Made by a program: the position numbers and the translations under genes. The notes under the pieces are model-generated. The model ran no database searches. It saw only the letters and a program-made list of their open reading frames with translations, and had not been told where the DNA came from. From Pedobacter glucosidilyticus DSM 23534 (GTDB lineage: Bacteria > Bacteroidota > Bacteroidia > Sphingobacteriales > Sphingobacteriaceae), in contig NZ_AULF01000015.1 of assembly GCF_000425145.1 (NCBI RefSeq), forward strand, positions 1 to 64,000: DNA of 64,000 bases, given 5' to 3'. Numbering within the stretch: the first letter of the stretch is position 1; every line of letters starts with the position of its first letter. Shown here piece after piece: positions 53,273-62,008 of the stretch.

Positions 53273-54505
53273 ATGAACGATAAAAAAAACACAAGAATAT
53301 TAAACGCAGCGGTAGTAGTAGCAGCCTTAGGCTATTTTGTAGACATCTATGATTTATTACTATTCAGCATCGTAAGAGTACCCAGTTTAGTATCCATGGG
53401 CTTAACAGGGGATACCTTAACGAATGAAGGCATATACATATTAAATGCCCAGATGTTGGGATTACTGATAGGCGGATTGGTATGGGGCGTATTAGGAGAT
53501 AAGAAAGGTAGATTATCTGTGTTATTTGGTTCCATATTTATCTATTCTATAGCCAATATCGCTAATGGCTTTGTAGAGAGTACGGATGCATACGCCTTTT
53601 GGCGTTTTATAGCGGGCTTTGGTTTAGCAGGAGAATTAGGAGCCGGAATAACCTTGGTAGCAGAGATTATGCCCAAAGAGAAGCGAGGATATGCGACAAC
53701 GATAGTGGCCTCTATAGGCGTAAGTGGGGCAGTGGTAGCCTATTTCATAGCCCAATATTTTGATTGGCGCACCTCATTTTTCATAGGCGGAGGATTAGGA
53801 CTGTCATTATTATTACTTCGAGTAGGAGTAACAGAATCGGGGATGTTTAAGAAAGCCCACCATAGTAATGAGAAGAGTGGAGATTTTATGATGTTATTGA
53901 AAAGCCGAAAGCGTTTTTTAAAATACTTAGGCTGTGTAGTGATAGGAGTACCCTTATGGTTTGTGGTAGGAATCTTGATAACCTTATCACCAGAGTTTGG
54001 TAAAGTATTACAAGTAGATGGCGAAGTAAACGGCGGAGCAGCTGTAGCTTGCTGTTATGCAGGTTTGGTGCTAGGCGATATAGCGAGTGGTTTGCTAAGC
54101 CAATACCTAAAAAGCAGGAAGAAGGTAGTCTATGTATATCTGTTTTTATCAGTCATAGGTATAAGTTTATTTCTAGGCTCCAGTCAAATCAGTTTAACTA
54201 CTTTTTATAGTATCTGTATATTTTTAGGATTTTCTGTAGGCTACTGGGTAATCTTCATGACGATAGCAACCGAGCAGTTTGGTACTAACATCAGAGCCAC
54301 GGTAACTACCACAGTACCCAATGTAGTAAGAGGAGCAGTAGTGCCACTAAGCTTGTTGTTTCAGTTTTTCACAGGCTTTTTCAATAACAACTTAATACAT
54401 GCAGGTATAGCAGTAGGGATCATCAGTTTAGGCTTAGCATTTTGGGCTTTAAAATACATGGAGGAAACCTTTACTAAAGATTTGGATTATCTAGAAGAAT
54501 CATAG
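53273..54505 (+). CDS. Major facilitator superfamily transporter (sugar-type)
   Basis: The 410-aa protein has about twelve membrane helices. The A-like motif GGLVWGVLGDKKGRLSVLFGS (loop 2-3) and FGLAGELGAGITLVAEIMPKEKRGY resemble sugar or metabolite/proton symporters. As last gene of the operon it likely imports the oxidised or freed monosaccharide from the periplasm. Codon use looks different from its neighbours (GTA, ATA, GGA, TTA are frequent, while neighbours use GTT, ATT, GGT). Confidence 0.82.
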   Translation: MNDKKNTRILNAAVVVAALGYFVDIYDLLLFSIVRVPSLVSMGLTGDTLTNEGIYILNAQMLGLLIGGLVWGVLGDKKGRLSVLFGSIFIYSIANIANGFVESTDAYAFWRFIAGFGLAGELGAGITLVAEIMPKEKRGYATTIVASIGVSGAVVAYFIAQYFDWRTSFFIGGGLGLSLLLLRVGVTESGMFKKAHHSNEKSGDFMMLLKSRKRFLKYLGCVVIGVPLWFVVGILITLSPEFGKVLQVDGEVNGGAAVACCYAGLVLGDIASGLLSQYLKSRKKVVYVYLFLSVIGISLFLGSSQISLTTFYSICIFLGFSVGYWVIFMTIATEQFGTNIRATVTTTVPNVVRGAVVPLSLLFQFFTGFFNNNLIHAGIAVGIISLGLAFWALKYMEETFTKDLDYLEES

Positions 54506-54542
54506 CTTTTCTAATATTGAATATTTTGCACTTGTTTTTTTA

Positions 54543-54583
54543 ATTAAATCCCTAATTCGAAAGAATCGGGGATTTAATGTTTT
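54543..54583 (+). terminator. Terminator of the GH97-to-MFS operon
   Basis: Stem ATTAAATCCCT (54543-54553) with 54568-54578 extends past one mismatch into ATTC-GAAA-GAAT (54555-54566), with a GAAA tetraloop. GTTTTACTT follows. Confidence 0.8.
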
Positions 54584-54611
54584 ACTTAATAGTACTTTTG
54601 TAGAGAAATAA

Positions 54612-56528
54612 TTATTGCAATATTAGTTTCTTAACAATCGTTTTCCCTTCACTATTTACTCTTAATAAATAGATTCCTTTATTAAGATTTGATAAATCAA
54701 ACTGTTGTTTACCCATTAAGCCGTATTGTTGCATCACTTGCTTACCAGATAAATCAAACATAGTAATATCATAAAGCTTGTTTAACTCGGTAGAAAAGTT
54801 ATGTATAACAGGGTTAGGATAAAATTTGAAATCAGTGAAAACCACATCTTCTGTAGTATGAATTTTTTCAAGTAGTGGGCTGTTACGAGCAAATGATGTA
54901 ACATTAAAGAATTGACCAGTACTTGGTATTATTTCAATAGCATCAATTCCTAAATCATATTCAGCTCCTGTTTTTCCTTCTACATTGAATTTGAAATTAT
55001 AACTAGCAGGACTACCATTAAATTTAATTTTACCTAAAGTAACTTCAGCAAAAGTGTTATCACCTGTTTTGTAACAATCTACAACTGTATTTAATACAGT
55101 GCTTCCAACTGTTAATTTAAATTTACCATAAGTTGGTCCTTTCCGATATTTTACTTTTATGGTGCATGAGTCTGTTTGTGAAACTCTTAAGGTGTATTGT
55201 ATCCAATCACCAACGGCATTAGCGTCTAATTTAGAAAAATAAAGACCGCTTGCTCCAGTGTAAATAACATCACTCTCTGTATCTCCAGTACTTTTTGCAG
55301 TAAGTTGGGCTTCAGCCTCATAAGTATGTAAATACTCACCTATTGTTTTAGGCATTATAGCTTTATAGTAGTTGTAAATGCCAGAATATGATCCATCAGC
55401 TCTTCTAATTCCAGTACCTTTTAATTGGCTCTCTGTTGCATTTTGTCCGGGCGGAAGCACTACCCCTTGCCTCAAACCGTTACAATATATTTGCCAATGC
55501 AAAATGTATCTTATACCAAATTTTAAAGCAAGTTCTGTATTTCTTTGCATAATTTGTCTTGAGACACGGTCACTATAGTCGTTATGAGCCGGGATATCTC
55601 CAACAACACTATAATTCTCAAAAGTTCCAGTTTCACCTAAGTAGATATTGTTAGCTCCAAATAAGTCAGAATCAGGACATTTAGCTTTAATGTAGTTTAA
55701 TGTGCCATTAAAGTCGTCAACAGTTTCTGGTGTATTGGACTTCCAATTAGAAAAAGAATATAAATCCATATTCAATTTTGGTACTACAGAGTCTATAACA
55801 GTGGGCCAATCGTAAGTTTTTCTGATAGAAACATGATTGAATTCTGCAGCGCCCAGTACAGTTACGCCTGTCTTGTTTGCGGCTGTTCTGGCAGCAGATA
55901 TAGCATTTTGTCTAATTTGAAACCATTTTACTAATCCTGCCAAACGTATGGATTGAACGGTAGGAGATGGTAACGGACTTTCGTTAACAAACCCTAACAT
56001 TCCGTCGCCTTCCCAATTTGCAAGTATAAAAGTTTTCCCAGTACCAGCATAAGTATTACAGAGATAGGTAGTGAAATTGTAGATTTCATTGTAAAGATTT
56101 GTTTCTTCTGTAGGGCTAATACCATCCTTGAAATTGGTTACATTTCCTGGATTTGTCATCTCAAATGCAGTAAGCACATAAGTTTTAAATTGAGTACGAT
56201 TAAATGCATCTTGAAAATAACTGGTTTGTGCCAAAGCTGTTAAGTTTGTAAATGTGGGCCATGTATTCCCCCAATAGCTTGGATAAGAGACTGCGGTAGA
56301 TTTTCCCATAAATAATTTAATCACACTGGTTCCCATATTCTCAATTTCATCAACTCCTTCTTTCATAAAATCTTTAGAAGGGTTAAATCTGTAAGTCCCA
56401 TTCATGTGAATGACACCAATAATGTCCGAAAGTTTTGTGGAAGTAGGATAGGGAGTTTGACCTAAAGTCTGTTGGTTGAATTTTAAGCAAATGACTGCTA
56501 AAATCCATAAAAAATAGATTTTTTTCAT
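54612..56528 (-). CDS. T9SS-secreted glycosidase-like TIM-barrel plus CBM protein (paralogue)
   Basis: The 638-aa product has a signal peptide, then a barrel (about 25-410) nearly collinear with the N-terminal half of the protein at 20225-23995. Candidate catalytic glutamates are Glu173 (ANWEGDG) and Glu299 (YLGETGTF). A CBM6/35-like domain (about 415-550, GDWIQYTLRVSQTDSCTIKV) and a T9SS type A sorting domain (FKFYPNPVIHNFST onward) follow. It has no G8-like insertion. The barrel matches no family I can name; clan GH-A-like is inference. It lies convergent with the MFS gene. Confidence 0.75.
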   Translation of the reverse strand: MKKIYFLWILAVICLKFNQQTLGQTPYPTSTKLSDIIGVIHMNGTYRFNPSKDFMKEGVDEIENMGTSVIKLFMGKSTAVSYPSYWGNTWPTFTNLTALAQTSYFQDAFNRTQFKTYVLTAFEMTNPGNVTNFKDGISPTEETNLYNEIYNFTTYLCNTYAGTGKTFILANWEGDGMLGFVNESPLPSPTVQSIRLAGLVKWFQIRQNAISAARTAANKTGVTVLGAAEFNHVSIRKTYDWPTVIDSVVPKLNMDLYSFSNWKSNTPETVDDFNGTLNYIKAKCPDSDLFGANNIYLGETGTFENYSVVGDIPAHNDYSDRVSRQIMQRNTELALKFGIRYILHWQIYCNGLRQGVVLPPGQNATESQLKGTGIRRADGSYSGIYNYYKAIMPKTIGEYLHTYEAEAQLTAKSTGDTESDVIYTGASGLYFSKLDANAVGDWIQYTLRVSQTDSCTIKVKYRKGPTYGKFKLTVGSTVLNTVVDCYKTGDNTFAEVTLGKIKFNGSPASYNFKFNVEGKTGAEYDLGIDAIEIIPSTGQFFNVTSFARNSPLLEKIHTTEDVVFTDFKFYPNPVIHNFSTELNKLYDITMFDLSGKQVMQQYGLMGKQQFDLSNLNKGIYLLRVNSEGKTIVKKLILQ

Positions 56529-56688
56529 AAAAGGGTTTATTAAATTGGTTAATAATTAAATCATTCACAGCAAGGTTGTTATGAATGCTTAGTTAAAACA
56601 AATCAGAAGAAATTTACCCTAATGAAATGAAGAAATTATTGTAAATAGTTTTAATGTTTAGGTAGAGTAAAAAAAAACTCCTTAATAT

Positions 56689-56722
56689 AAAAAAAATAGC
56701 CAAGCGTTTAAACACTTAGCTA
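56689..56722 (-). terminator. Terminator of the FKBP gene
   Basis: A 10-bp stem with two G-U pairs (56697-56706 with 56713-56722) has loop TTTAAA and a run of at least eight T on the minus strand. Confidence 0.8.
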
Positions 56723-56748
56723 TATTAAAAATTAAATCTTTATATATT

Positions 56749-57465
56749 TTACTGACCAATTTTAATCAGTTCAACTTCAAAAATTAAAGTGCTGTAAGGT
56801 GGAATATCCTGTCCGGCACCATTTTCTCCGTATCCTAACTTATAAGGGATATAAAATTTATATTTAGAACCTACCGACATTAATTGTACACCCTCAGTCC
56901 AACCTGGTATAACCCTGTTTAATTGTAAATTAATAGGTTCACCGCGGTCGTAAGAGCTGTCAAACTGTTTACCGTTTAATAAAGAACCTTTATAATGCAC
57001 CGTAACAAAATCTTCTGCTTTAGGTTTTGCGCCTGTACCTTCCGTAAGAACCTCATATTGTAAGCCGCTTGCAGTTTCTTTAATGCCAGCTTTTACTTTA
57101 TTTTCTGCAAGAAATTTTTCGTTGCTCGCAATGGCTTCGCTAAATTTTGCTTTGGTAGCAGCCTGTAAAAAACTTCCAATTGCATTAGAAGCCTGCTCGT
57201 CTGTTAATAGGGAAGAATCGCCTTTAAAAACATCTTCCATAGCTTTAGAAAGCATAGCATAGTTTAAAGAAGTTACACCATCAGCTTTTAAGCCTTGGGC
57301 TATTTTAAAACCAAAAGAATAGCTGGCAGAGTCTACCGCTGTTAATGCTGGCGCTACAACTGGTGTTTTTTGAGCTGCTTTCTTTTTAGATTTAGTTTGT
57401 GCGTTAATTGTTGTAAAGCTTCCTACTAAAAGTAAAGCTGTTAAGGTTAAATATGTTCTTTTCAT
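56749..57465 (-). CDS. FKBP-type peptidyl-prolyl cis-trans isomerase, exported
   Basis: The 238-aa product has a signal peptide (ending near INAQ), an N-terminal FkpA/Mip-type dimerisation helix region (about 40-125; VDSASYSFGFKIAQGLKADG) and a C-terminal FKBP domain (about 130-237; DFVTVHYKGSLLNGKQFDSSYDRG, VIPGWTEGVQLMSVGSKYKFYIP, LIFEVELI). It assists folding of envelope proteins in the periplasm. It lies alone with its own terminator. Confidence 0.93.
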   Translation of the reverse strand: MKRTYLTLTALLLVGSFTTINAQTKSKKKAAQKTPVVAPALTAVDSASYSFGFKIAQGLKADGVTSLNYAMLSKAMEDVFKGDSSLLTDEQASNAIGSFLQAATKAKFSEAIASNEKFLAENKVKAGIKETASGLQYEVLTEGTGAKPKAEDFVTVHYKGSLLNGKQFDSSYDRGEPINLQLNRVIPGWTEGVQLMSVGSKYKFYIPYKLGYGENGAGQDIPPYSTLIFEVELIKIGQ

Positions 57466-57569
57466 TTAATTAAAATATGGCTAAATATATAAATAACAAA
57501 CGAATCTAAATTTTTATAAGAATAATTTTTTGTTTATTGATTTGCTAATTAAATTAGTATTTTAGCTTT

Positions 57570-58943
57570 ATGGATAGGTTGTACGCAATTGTTGATATAG
57601 AAACTACAGGAAGCCATGCAAGTGCTAATGGCATTACAGAGATTGCTATAGTAATATTTGATGGCACCAAAGTGGTTCAAAAGTTTGAATCTCTAGTAAA
57701 TCCGCAGCAAACTATTCCGCCTTTTATACAATCTCTTACAGGTATAGATGATGAGATGACTGCCCAAGCACCTTTATTTGAAGATTTAGCACCTCAGATT
57801 TTTAATTTATTAGAAGGGAAAGTATTTGTAGCGCACAACGTAAATTTTGATTATTCTTTTGTTCATTACCATTTAAAAAAAGCGGGTTACCAGCTCAATA
57901 GTAAAAAATTGTGTACGGTACGTCTAGCCAGAAAAATATTGCCTGGTTTTCCATCCTATAGTTTAGGTAAACTCTGTAGGCAGTTAGAAATCAGCATAGA
58001 AAATAGACACAGGGCCATGGGAGATGCCTTTGCTACAGCTTCTTTATTTAAAATCCTTATCAACAGAGACCAGTCGGATGTAATTGCCTTAGCCCTAAAA
58101 GCAAACTCAAAAGAGCATATATTACCTCCACTTTTAGACAAAGAACAACTCAATAGATTACCACATGCACCTGGGGTTTATTATTTTAAAAACAAACAAA
58201 AGAAAATTGTTTATGTGGGTAAGGCTGTAAATATTTATAAACGTGTTTGTAGTCATTTCGCCAATAATAATCCCGATGAAAAAAAACAAGCTTTTTTAAA
58301 ACATGTCAAATATGTAGATTTTGAAGTTTGTGGCTCAGAATTACAAGCTTTAATTTTTGAGGCTATAGAAATTAAAAGATTATGGCCCAAAGAAAATAGG
58401 GCTTTAAAAAATCCGGAGCTAAGGTTTGCCTTATATGTTTATGAAAATCAGGCGGGTTATCTTACTCTTGGAGTTGGTAAAAAGATTAAATTTTTGAAAC
58501 CTTACCATAGCTTTAATAGCAAGGCAGAGGCTATTTTGTTCCTCAGAAAACTTATAGAAAACCACGAGCTATGCCCTAAGTTGTGTGGGTTTAAAAGTAC
58601 GTTAACCAAAGAAATACATGCTGCAATATGTTGTGATGCTTGCTTAAAACAAGAGGATGCGCTTACGTATAACCAAAGGGTTGCTGCTGCCTTAAAAACC
58701 TTTGCTGATGAATTTAAGAGCTATTTGATTATAGATGAGGGAAGAGATGAACATGAAAAATGCTGTATATTAATAGAAAAAGGAGATTTTTATGGTATGG
58801 GCTATTTGCAAAGTCAAGAAATTGTAAGTGAGCTTGATGATATTAAATCCAAAGTTACACCTTATCCTTCTTACAATTTTATTCAAAAAACCGTCTTTGA
58901 TTTTGCTTTTAAAAACCCTGATAAACTAATCTTGTTACAATAA
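57570..58943 (+). CDS. DnaQ-like exonuclease fused to GIY-YIG nuclease
   Basis: The 457-aa protein joins a DEDDh exonuclease domain (about 1-165; DIETTG with Asp9/Glu11, AHNVNFDYSF, HRAMGDAFAT) to a GIY-YIG/UvrC-like domain (about 198-280; PGVYYFKNKQKKIVYVGKA). A C-terminal cysteine-containing region (about 330-380) follows. This combination resembles the DnaQ/Cho-type proteins found across Bacteroidota, probably with a repair or nucleic-acid-processing role. It starts at an ATG directly before the first catalytic strand. Confidence 0.88.
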   Translation: MDRLYAIVDIETTGSHASANGITEIAIVIFDGTKVVQKFESLVNPQQTIPPFIQSLTGIDDEMTAQAPLFEDLAPQIFNLLEGKVFVAHNVNFDYSFVHYHLKKAGYQLNSKKLCTVRLARKILPGFPSYSLGKLCRQLEISIENRHRAMGDAFATASLFKILINRDQSDVIALALKANSKEHILPPLLDKEQLNRLPHAPGVYYFKNKQKKIVYVGKAVNIYKRVCSHFANNNPDEKKQAFLKHVKYVDFEVCGSELQALIFEAIEIKRLWPKENRALKNPELRFALYVYENQAGYLTLGVGKKIKFLKPYHSFNSKAEAILFLRKLIENHELCPKLCGFKSTLTKEIHAAICCDACLKQEDALTYNQRVAAALKTFADEFKSYLIIDEGRDEHEKCCILIEKGDFYGMGYLQSQEIVSELDDIKSKVTPYPSYNFIQKTVFDFAFKNPDKLILLQ

Positions 58944-58974
58944 GATTTAAAATAAGATGTTTATCTTCATCAGT

Positions 58975-60552
58975 ATGAAAAAAATACTTTTTACTGCTGT
59001 CGTGATCAGTGTTTCCTCAGTTATTTTTGCTCAGGATCAAACACCTATAAAATATGCTCAAAGTATAACCGTTGCAGACGCTACAAAAAAATTAAGTGTT
59101 TTAGCTGCCGATGATTTTGCCGGAAGAGAAACTGGTGATTTAGGTGCACAAAAAGCCGCTGAGTATATCAGAAACCATTTCAAAAGTATAGGACTTAAAG
59201 CCCCTGTAAATGGTGATTATTTTCAGAGATTGGATTTAAGAGAACAATATCTTTCTAAAACCAATGTAATTGCCAATGGTGAGACCCTAGAATTTTTTAA
59301 AGATTTCTATTTGAGTGGTATATCAGAAGCCAAAATTCAAAAGACTTTTAAAAACTTTGTTTTTGTAGGCTACGGTATTATCTCTGAAAGATATGATGAT
59401 TTAAGCAATCTTAACTTAGAGGGTAAAGTTGCTATTGTACTTCCGGGAGAGCCAGCAAGAAATGGTAAATCTCTAATTACAGCTAACGGTAATTATTCTG
59501 ATTGGACAAGCAATCGTACGAAAAAAATAGACGCTTTAAAGGCTAAAAAACCTCAAGCTATCATCATCCTAAGCGAGCAGGTAAACCGTATGTCGCAAAA
59601 CGGAACCAATAAAGATCGTCCGGCTTTGATGTTGGGTGATACTAAATCTAACATACCCATTATTTACCTTACTAAAGCGGCATTAGGCAAGCTGATGGGT
59701 GGTACTAAGAAAGATCTTACTACAGAAACTAATCAGATTCTTAACGGCCTAAAACCTGCTTCATTTACTTTTAATGGTAATTTAGATGTTGATATAGAAC
59801 TTATCATCAAGCCTTTAGAGGCTGATAATGTATTAGGTTTCTTAGAAGGTACAGATGAAAAGCTGAAAAATGAAGTTGTCGTTATTACCGCACATTACGA
59901 CCATATTGGCGTTGCAGATGATGGCGACGTATATAATGGAGCTGATGATGATGCCTCTGGTACAACAGCTGTAATGGAATTGGCAGAAGCTTTCGTACAG
60001 GCCAAAAAAGAGGGGAAAGGACCCAAAAGAAGCATCCTATTTATGACTGTAGTAGGTGAAGAAAAGGGGCTTTTAGGTTCAGAATGGTATTCTAGAAATC
60101 CGGCTTTTCCTTTAGCTAATACTATCACTAATTTAAATATTGATATGATAGGTAGGGTAGGCGATTTGTATAAAAAACATCCAGATTCTGCTAACTATAT
60201 TTACGTTATAGGTTCGGATAAATTGAGTTCGAGCCTAAAAAATATTAGTGAAAAAGCCAACAAGACTTATCTCAACATGATTTTAGATTACAGGTATGAT
60301 GATCCTGCAGATCCAAATCGTTTTTACTACCGTTCAGATCATTATAATTTTGCTAAGCATAACATCCCGGTTATTTTCTATTTCAATGGTACACATGAAG
60401 ATTATCACAAAAAAACCGATGAAATAGGAAAAATAAATTTTCCTTTATTAGTGAAAAGAGCGCAGTTGGTGTTTTACACTGCCTGGGATTTGGTTAACAG
60501 AGCAGAACGCCCGGCTGTAGATAGGCAAAATGATATGCCTAGTAATAGATAG
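58975..60552 (+). CDS. M28-family metallopeptidase with PA domain
   Basis: The 525-aa protein has a signal peptide (from MKKILFTAV), a protease-associated insert (about 100-260) and an M28 catalytic domain. Its Zn ligands are visible: TAHYDHIG (His), GADDDASGTTA (Asp), VVGEEKGLLGS (Glu-Glu), NIDMIGR (Asp) and DHYNFAKHNIPVIF (His). It is a probable periplasmic or secreted aminopeptidase. The ATG at 58975 gives a proper signal peptide; the upstream 58957 adds six residues. Confidence 0.9.
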   Translation: MKKILFTAVVISVSSVIFAQDQTPIKYAQSITVADATKKLSVLAADDFAGRETGDLGAQKAAEYIRNHFKSIGLKAPVNGDYFQRLDLREQYLSKTNVIANGETLEFFKDFYLSGISEAKIQKTFKNFVFVGYGIISERYDDLSNLNLEGKVAIVLPGEPARNGKSLITANGNYSDWTSNRTKKIDALKAKKPQAIIILSEQVNRMSQNGTNKDRPALMLGDTKSNIPIIYLTKAALGKLMGGTKKDLTTETNQILNGLKPASFTFNGNLDVDIELIIKPLEADNVLGFLEGTDEKLKNEVVVITAHYDHIGVADDGDVYNGADDDASGTTAVMELAEAFVQAKKEGKGPKRSILFMTVVGEEKGLLGSEWYSRNPAFPLANTITNLNIDMIGRVGDLYKKHPDSANYIYVIGSDKLSSSLKNISEKANKTYLNMILDYRYDDPADPNRFYYRSDHYNFAKHNIPVIFYFNGTHEDYHKKTDEIGKINFPLLVKRAQLVFYTAWDLVNRAERPAVDRQNDMPSNR

Positions 60553-60669
60553 TTTTTAGGACAGTAGGAAAATGCTGATATGACTTTTAATAATCTCTAG
60601 CTGATTTCTTTATTTGGTACAATTTTTAACAGCATAAGAATAGTTTTATTAATAGCTAAACTTATCAAT

Positions 60670-60978
60670 ATGAAAAGATTAATTTACTTCGCATTAACAG
60701 TCTTCATGTTTATGGGTTCTGTAAATGCTTTTGCATCGGGTACAGAAAAACGTAACCCAGAATTAACAGAACGTCAGAAAGTAAGATTACAAGAAATCTC
60801 TCAACGTGTTGAGGAAATCAAATCTTTAGATCGTTCGAAATTAAGTAGAGAAGAGCGTAAAGAGATCAAAAATGAATTGTTAGAGATGAAAAAAGAATCT
60901 AAGGCATTGTCTGGAGGTGTTTATTTATCTGCAACAGCTATCATCATTATTTTATTAGTATTGATTTTAGTTTTCTAG
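60670..60978 (+). CDS. Small membrane protein with coiled-coil
   Basis: The 102-aa product has a signal peptide (about 1-23), a charged helical segment (about 28-78; TERQKVRLQEISQRVEEIKSLDRSKLSREERKEIKNELLEMKKESKAL) and a C-terminal membrane helix (about 83-102). I recognise it as a common small Bacteroidota protein but know no function. It has a strong terminator directly downstream. Confidence 0.75.
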   Translation: MKRLIYFALTVFMFMGSVNAFASGTEKRNPELTERQKVRLQEISQRVEEIKSLDRSKLSREERKEIKNELLEMKKESKALSGGVYLSATAIIIILLVLILVF

Positions 60979-60996
60979 AATTATATCTCTTTAAAT

Positions 60997-61032
60997 AAAA
61001 AAGCTCGATTTTGATTAAAATCGAGCTTTTTT
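60997..61032 (+). terminator. Rho-independent terminator, bidirectional
   Basis: A perfect 16-bp stem (60997-61012 with 61017-61032, core AGCTCGATTTT) has a 4-nt loop and an A tract on one side and T tract on the other. Confidence 0.9.
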
Positions 61033-61169
61033 ATGATGTTGATTTTTTGATTTTAGTGAATGAGAGATTGTTTTTTGTTATGGGGAGTGAAGATTTATTT
61101 ATGTTATAAGTTTCTCTTATCCTAGTAGGTTAGAGGCTTCTTTTTATTGGCTATTGCGCTAAAGGCTTT

Positions 61170-61860
61170 CCGGCCTCATAGGCGGCCAGCCCTAGGCACT
61201 TTTTCTTGAAAAAAAAGTCCCCAAAAAACGAGGAACGAGTTCATGAATACCTAAGAAAAAAATAAACAAAAAATGAATAATTCAAGGCTGCTGAATATTT
61301 GTCGTTTCGTCTTAATAAATCTTTATCCACAATCCTGAGTGGTGTGAAAGGCTTTGCATATTTAAAGTTTCTACAACACCCGTCGGATTGTTTTCCGATA
61401 GTTCTTTATGAAAGTTTATGCAAAAGATTTATTTGCCTACACTTCCAAATCTTCATAGGCCGTCCTTCGTTCTTCGGAAAGGCAAATTTGATTTTTAAAG
61501 GAACTTCCTAAATATCCGCTTTTCAAATCTTTTTACTCTTTAATTTTGAATTTATACTTCTTAAGGCATTTAGGTCTTTTTACTTTATACTTTTGACTTT
61601 TTACTTAAACAAAGCCTATAGCGAATGCGGTTTTGTGTTCGAGTTTATACTAACTTTCATAAACCACTTGCTAGCAAAAATAAGCGCTCACTGTTTTTGA
61701 GTGTGGATAAGCCTTGTGTGGTAATGGCTCCTGCGGGATTGTTCAAGGATTTATTCATTAGTTTTTATTGATTTTTAAAGGTATTCATGAATTCGCACAG
61801 GCTCATTTTGATTACTTTTTTCCTCTAAAAAGTAATGGGCCTCGCCGGCTCTTGAGGCGG
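61170..61860. repeat. Intergenic element flanked by imperfect inverted repeats
   Basis: The left arm (61170-61252) and right arm (61779-61860) are imperfect inverted copies about 82 bp long. In both the order is a GGC/CCTC-rich block, an ACTTTTT-xxx-AAAAAGT hairpin, then TTCATGAATACCT next to the core. The 526-bp core includes a small inner inverted repeat (ATTTGCCT 61431-61438 with 61480-61487) and no gene I can support. The whole gap 61033-61951 is otherwise empty. Confidence 0.65.
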
Positions 61861-61951
61861 ATAATTACTATCATTAAAGATACTGAACTAAGTTTTAGGT
61901 GATTGATAACTGCCATAGTCTATTTAAATTTTACAATACTTATTATTGCAC

Positions 61952-61987
61952 AAAAAAGCTCTTTTTTTTCTTAAACCGAGCTTTTTT
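61952..61987 (-). terminator. Terminator after galT
   Basis: A 10-bp stem AAAAAAGCTC (61952-61961) with 61978-61987 has a 16-nt loop; the poly-A arm reads as poly-T on the minus strand. It follows the galT stop by about 20 bp. Confidence 0.7.
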
Positions 61988-62008
61988 GTAAATATTGGTT
62001 TGGTTTAA

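Noticed and set aside
56529-56690. Possible fourth AraC-type operator upstream of the paralogous T9SS gene
   Set aside because: AATTTCTTCATT and a CTGATTTG box resemble parts of the motif, but the half-site spacing and distance to the -7 box do not match the other three.
57541-57570. TTTG-N18-TAGCTTTA as promoter of the exonuclease/GIY-YIG gene
   Set aside because: The -7 box would overlap the start codon, placing the transcription start inside the gene, and the N-terminus is needed for the first catalytic strand.
61299-61511. 70-codon plus-strand frame inside the intergenic repeat element
   Set aside because: No ribosome-binding context, atypical composition, crosses an internal inverted repeat, and no recognisable protein family.
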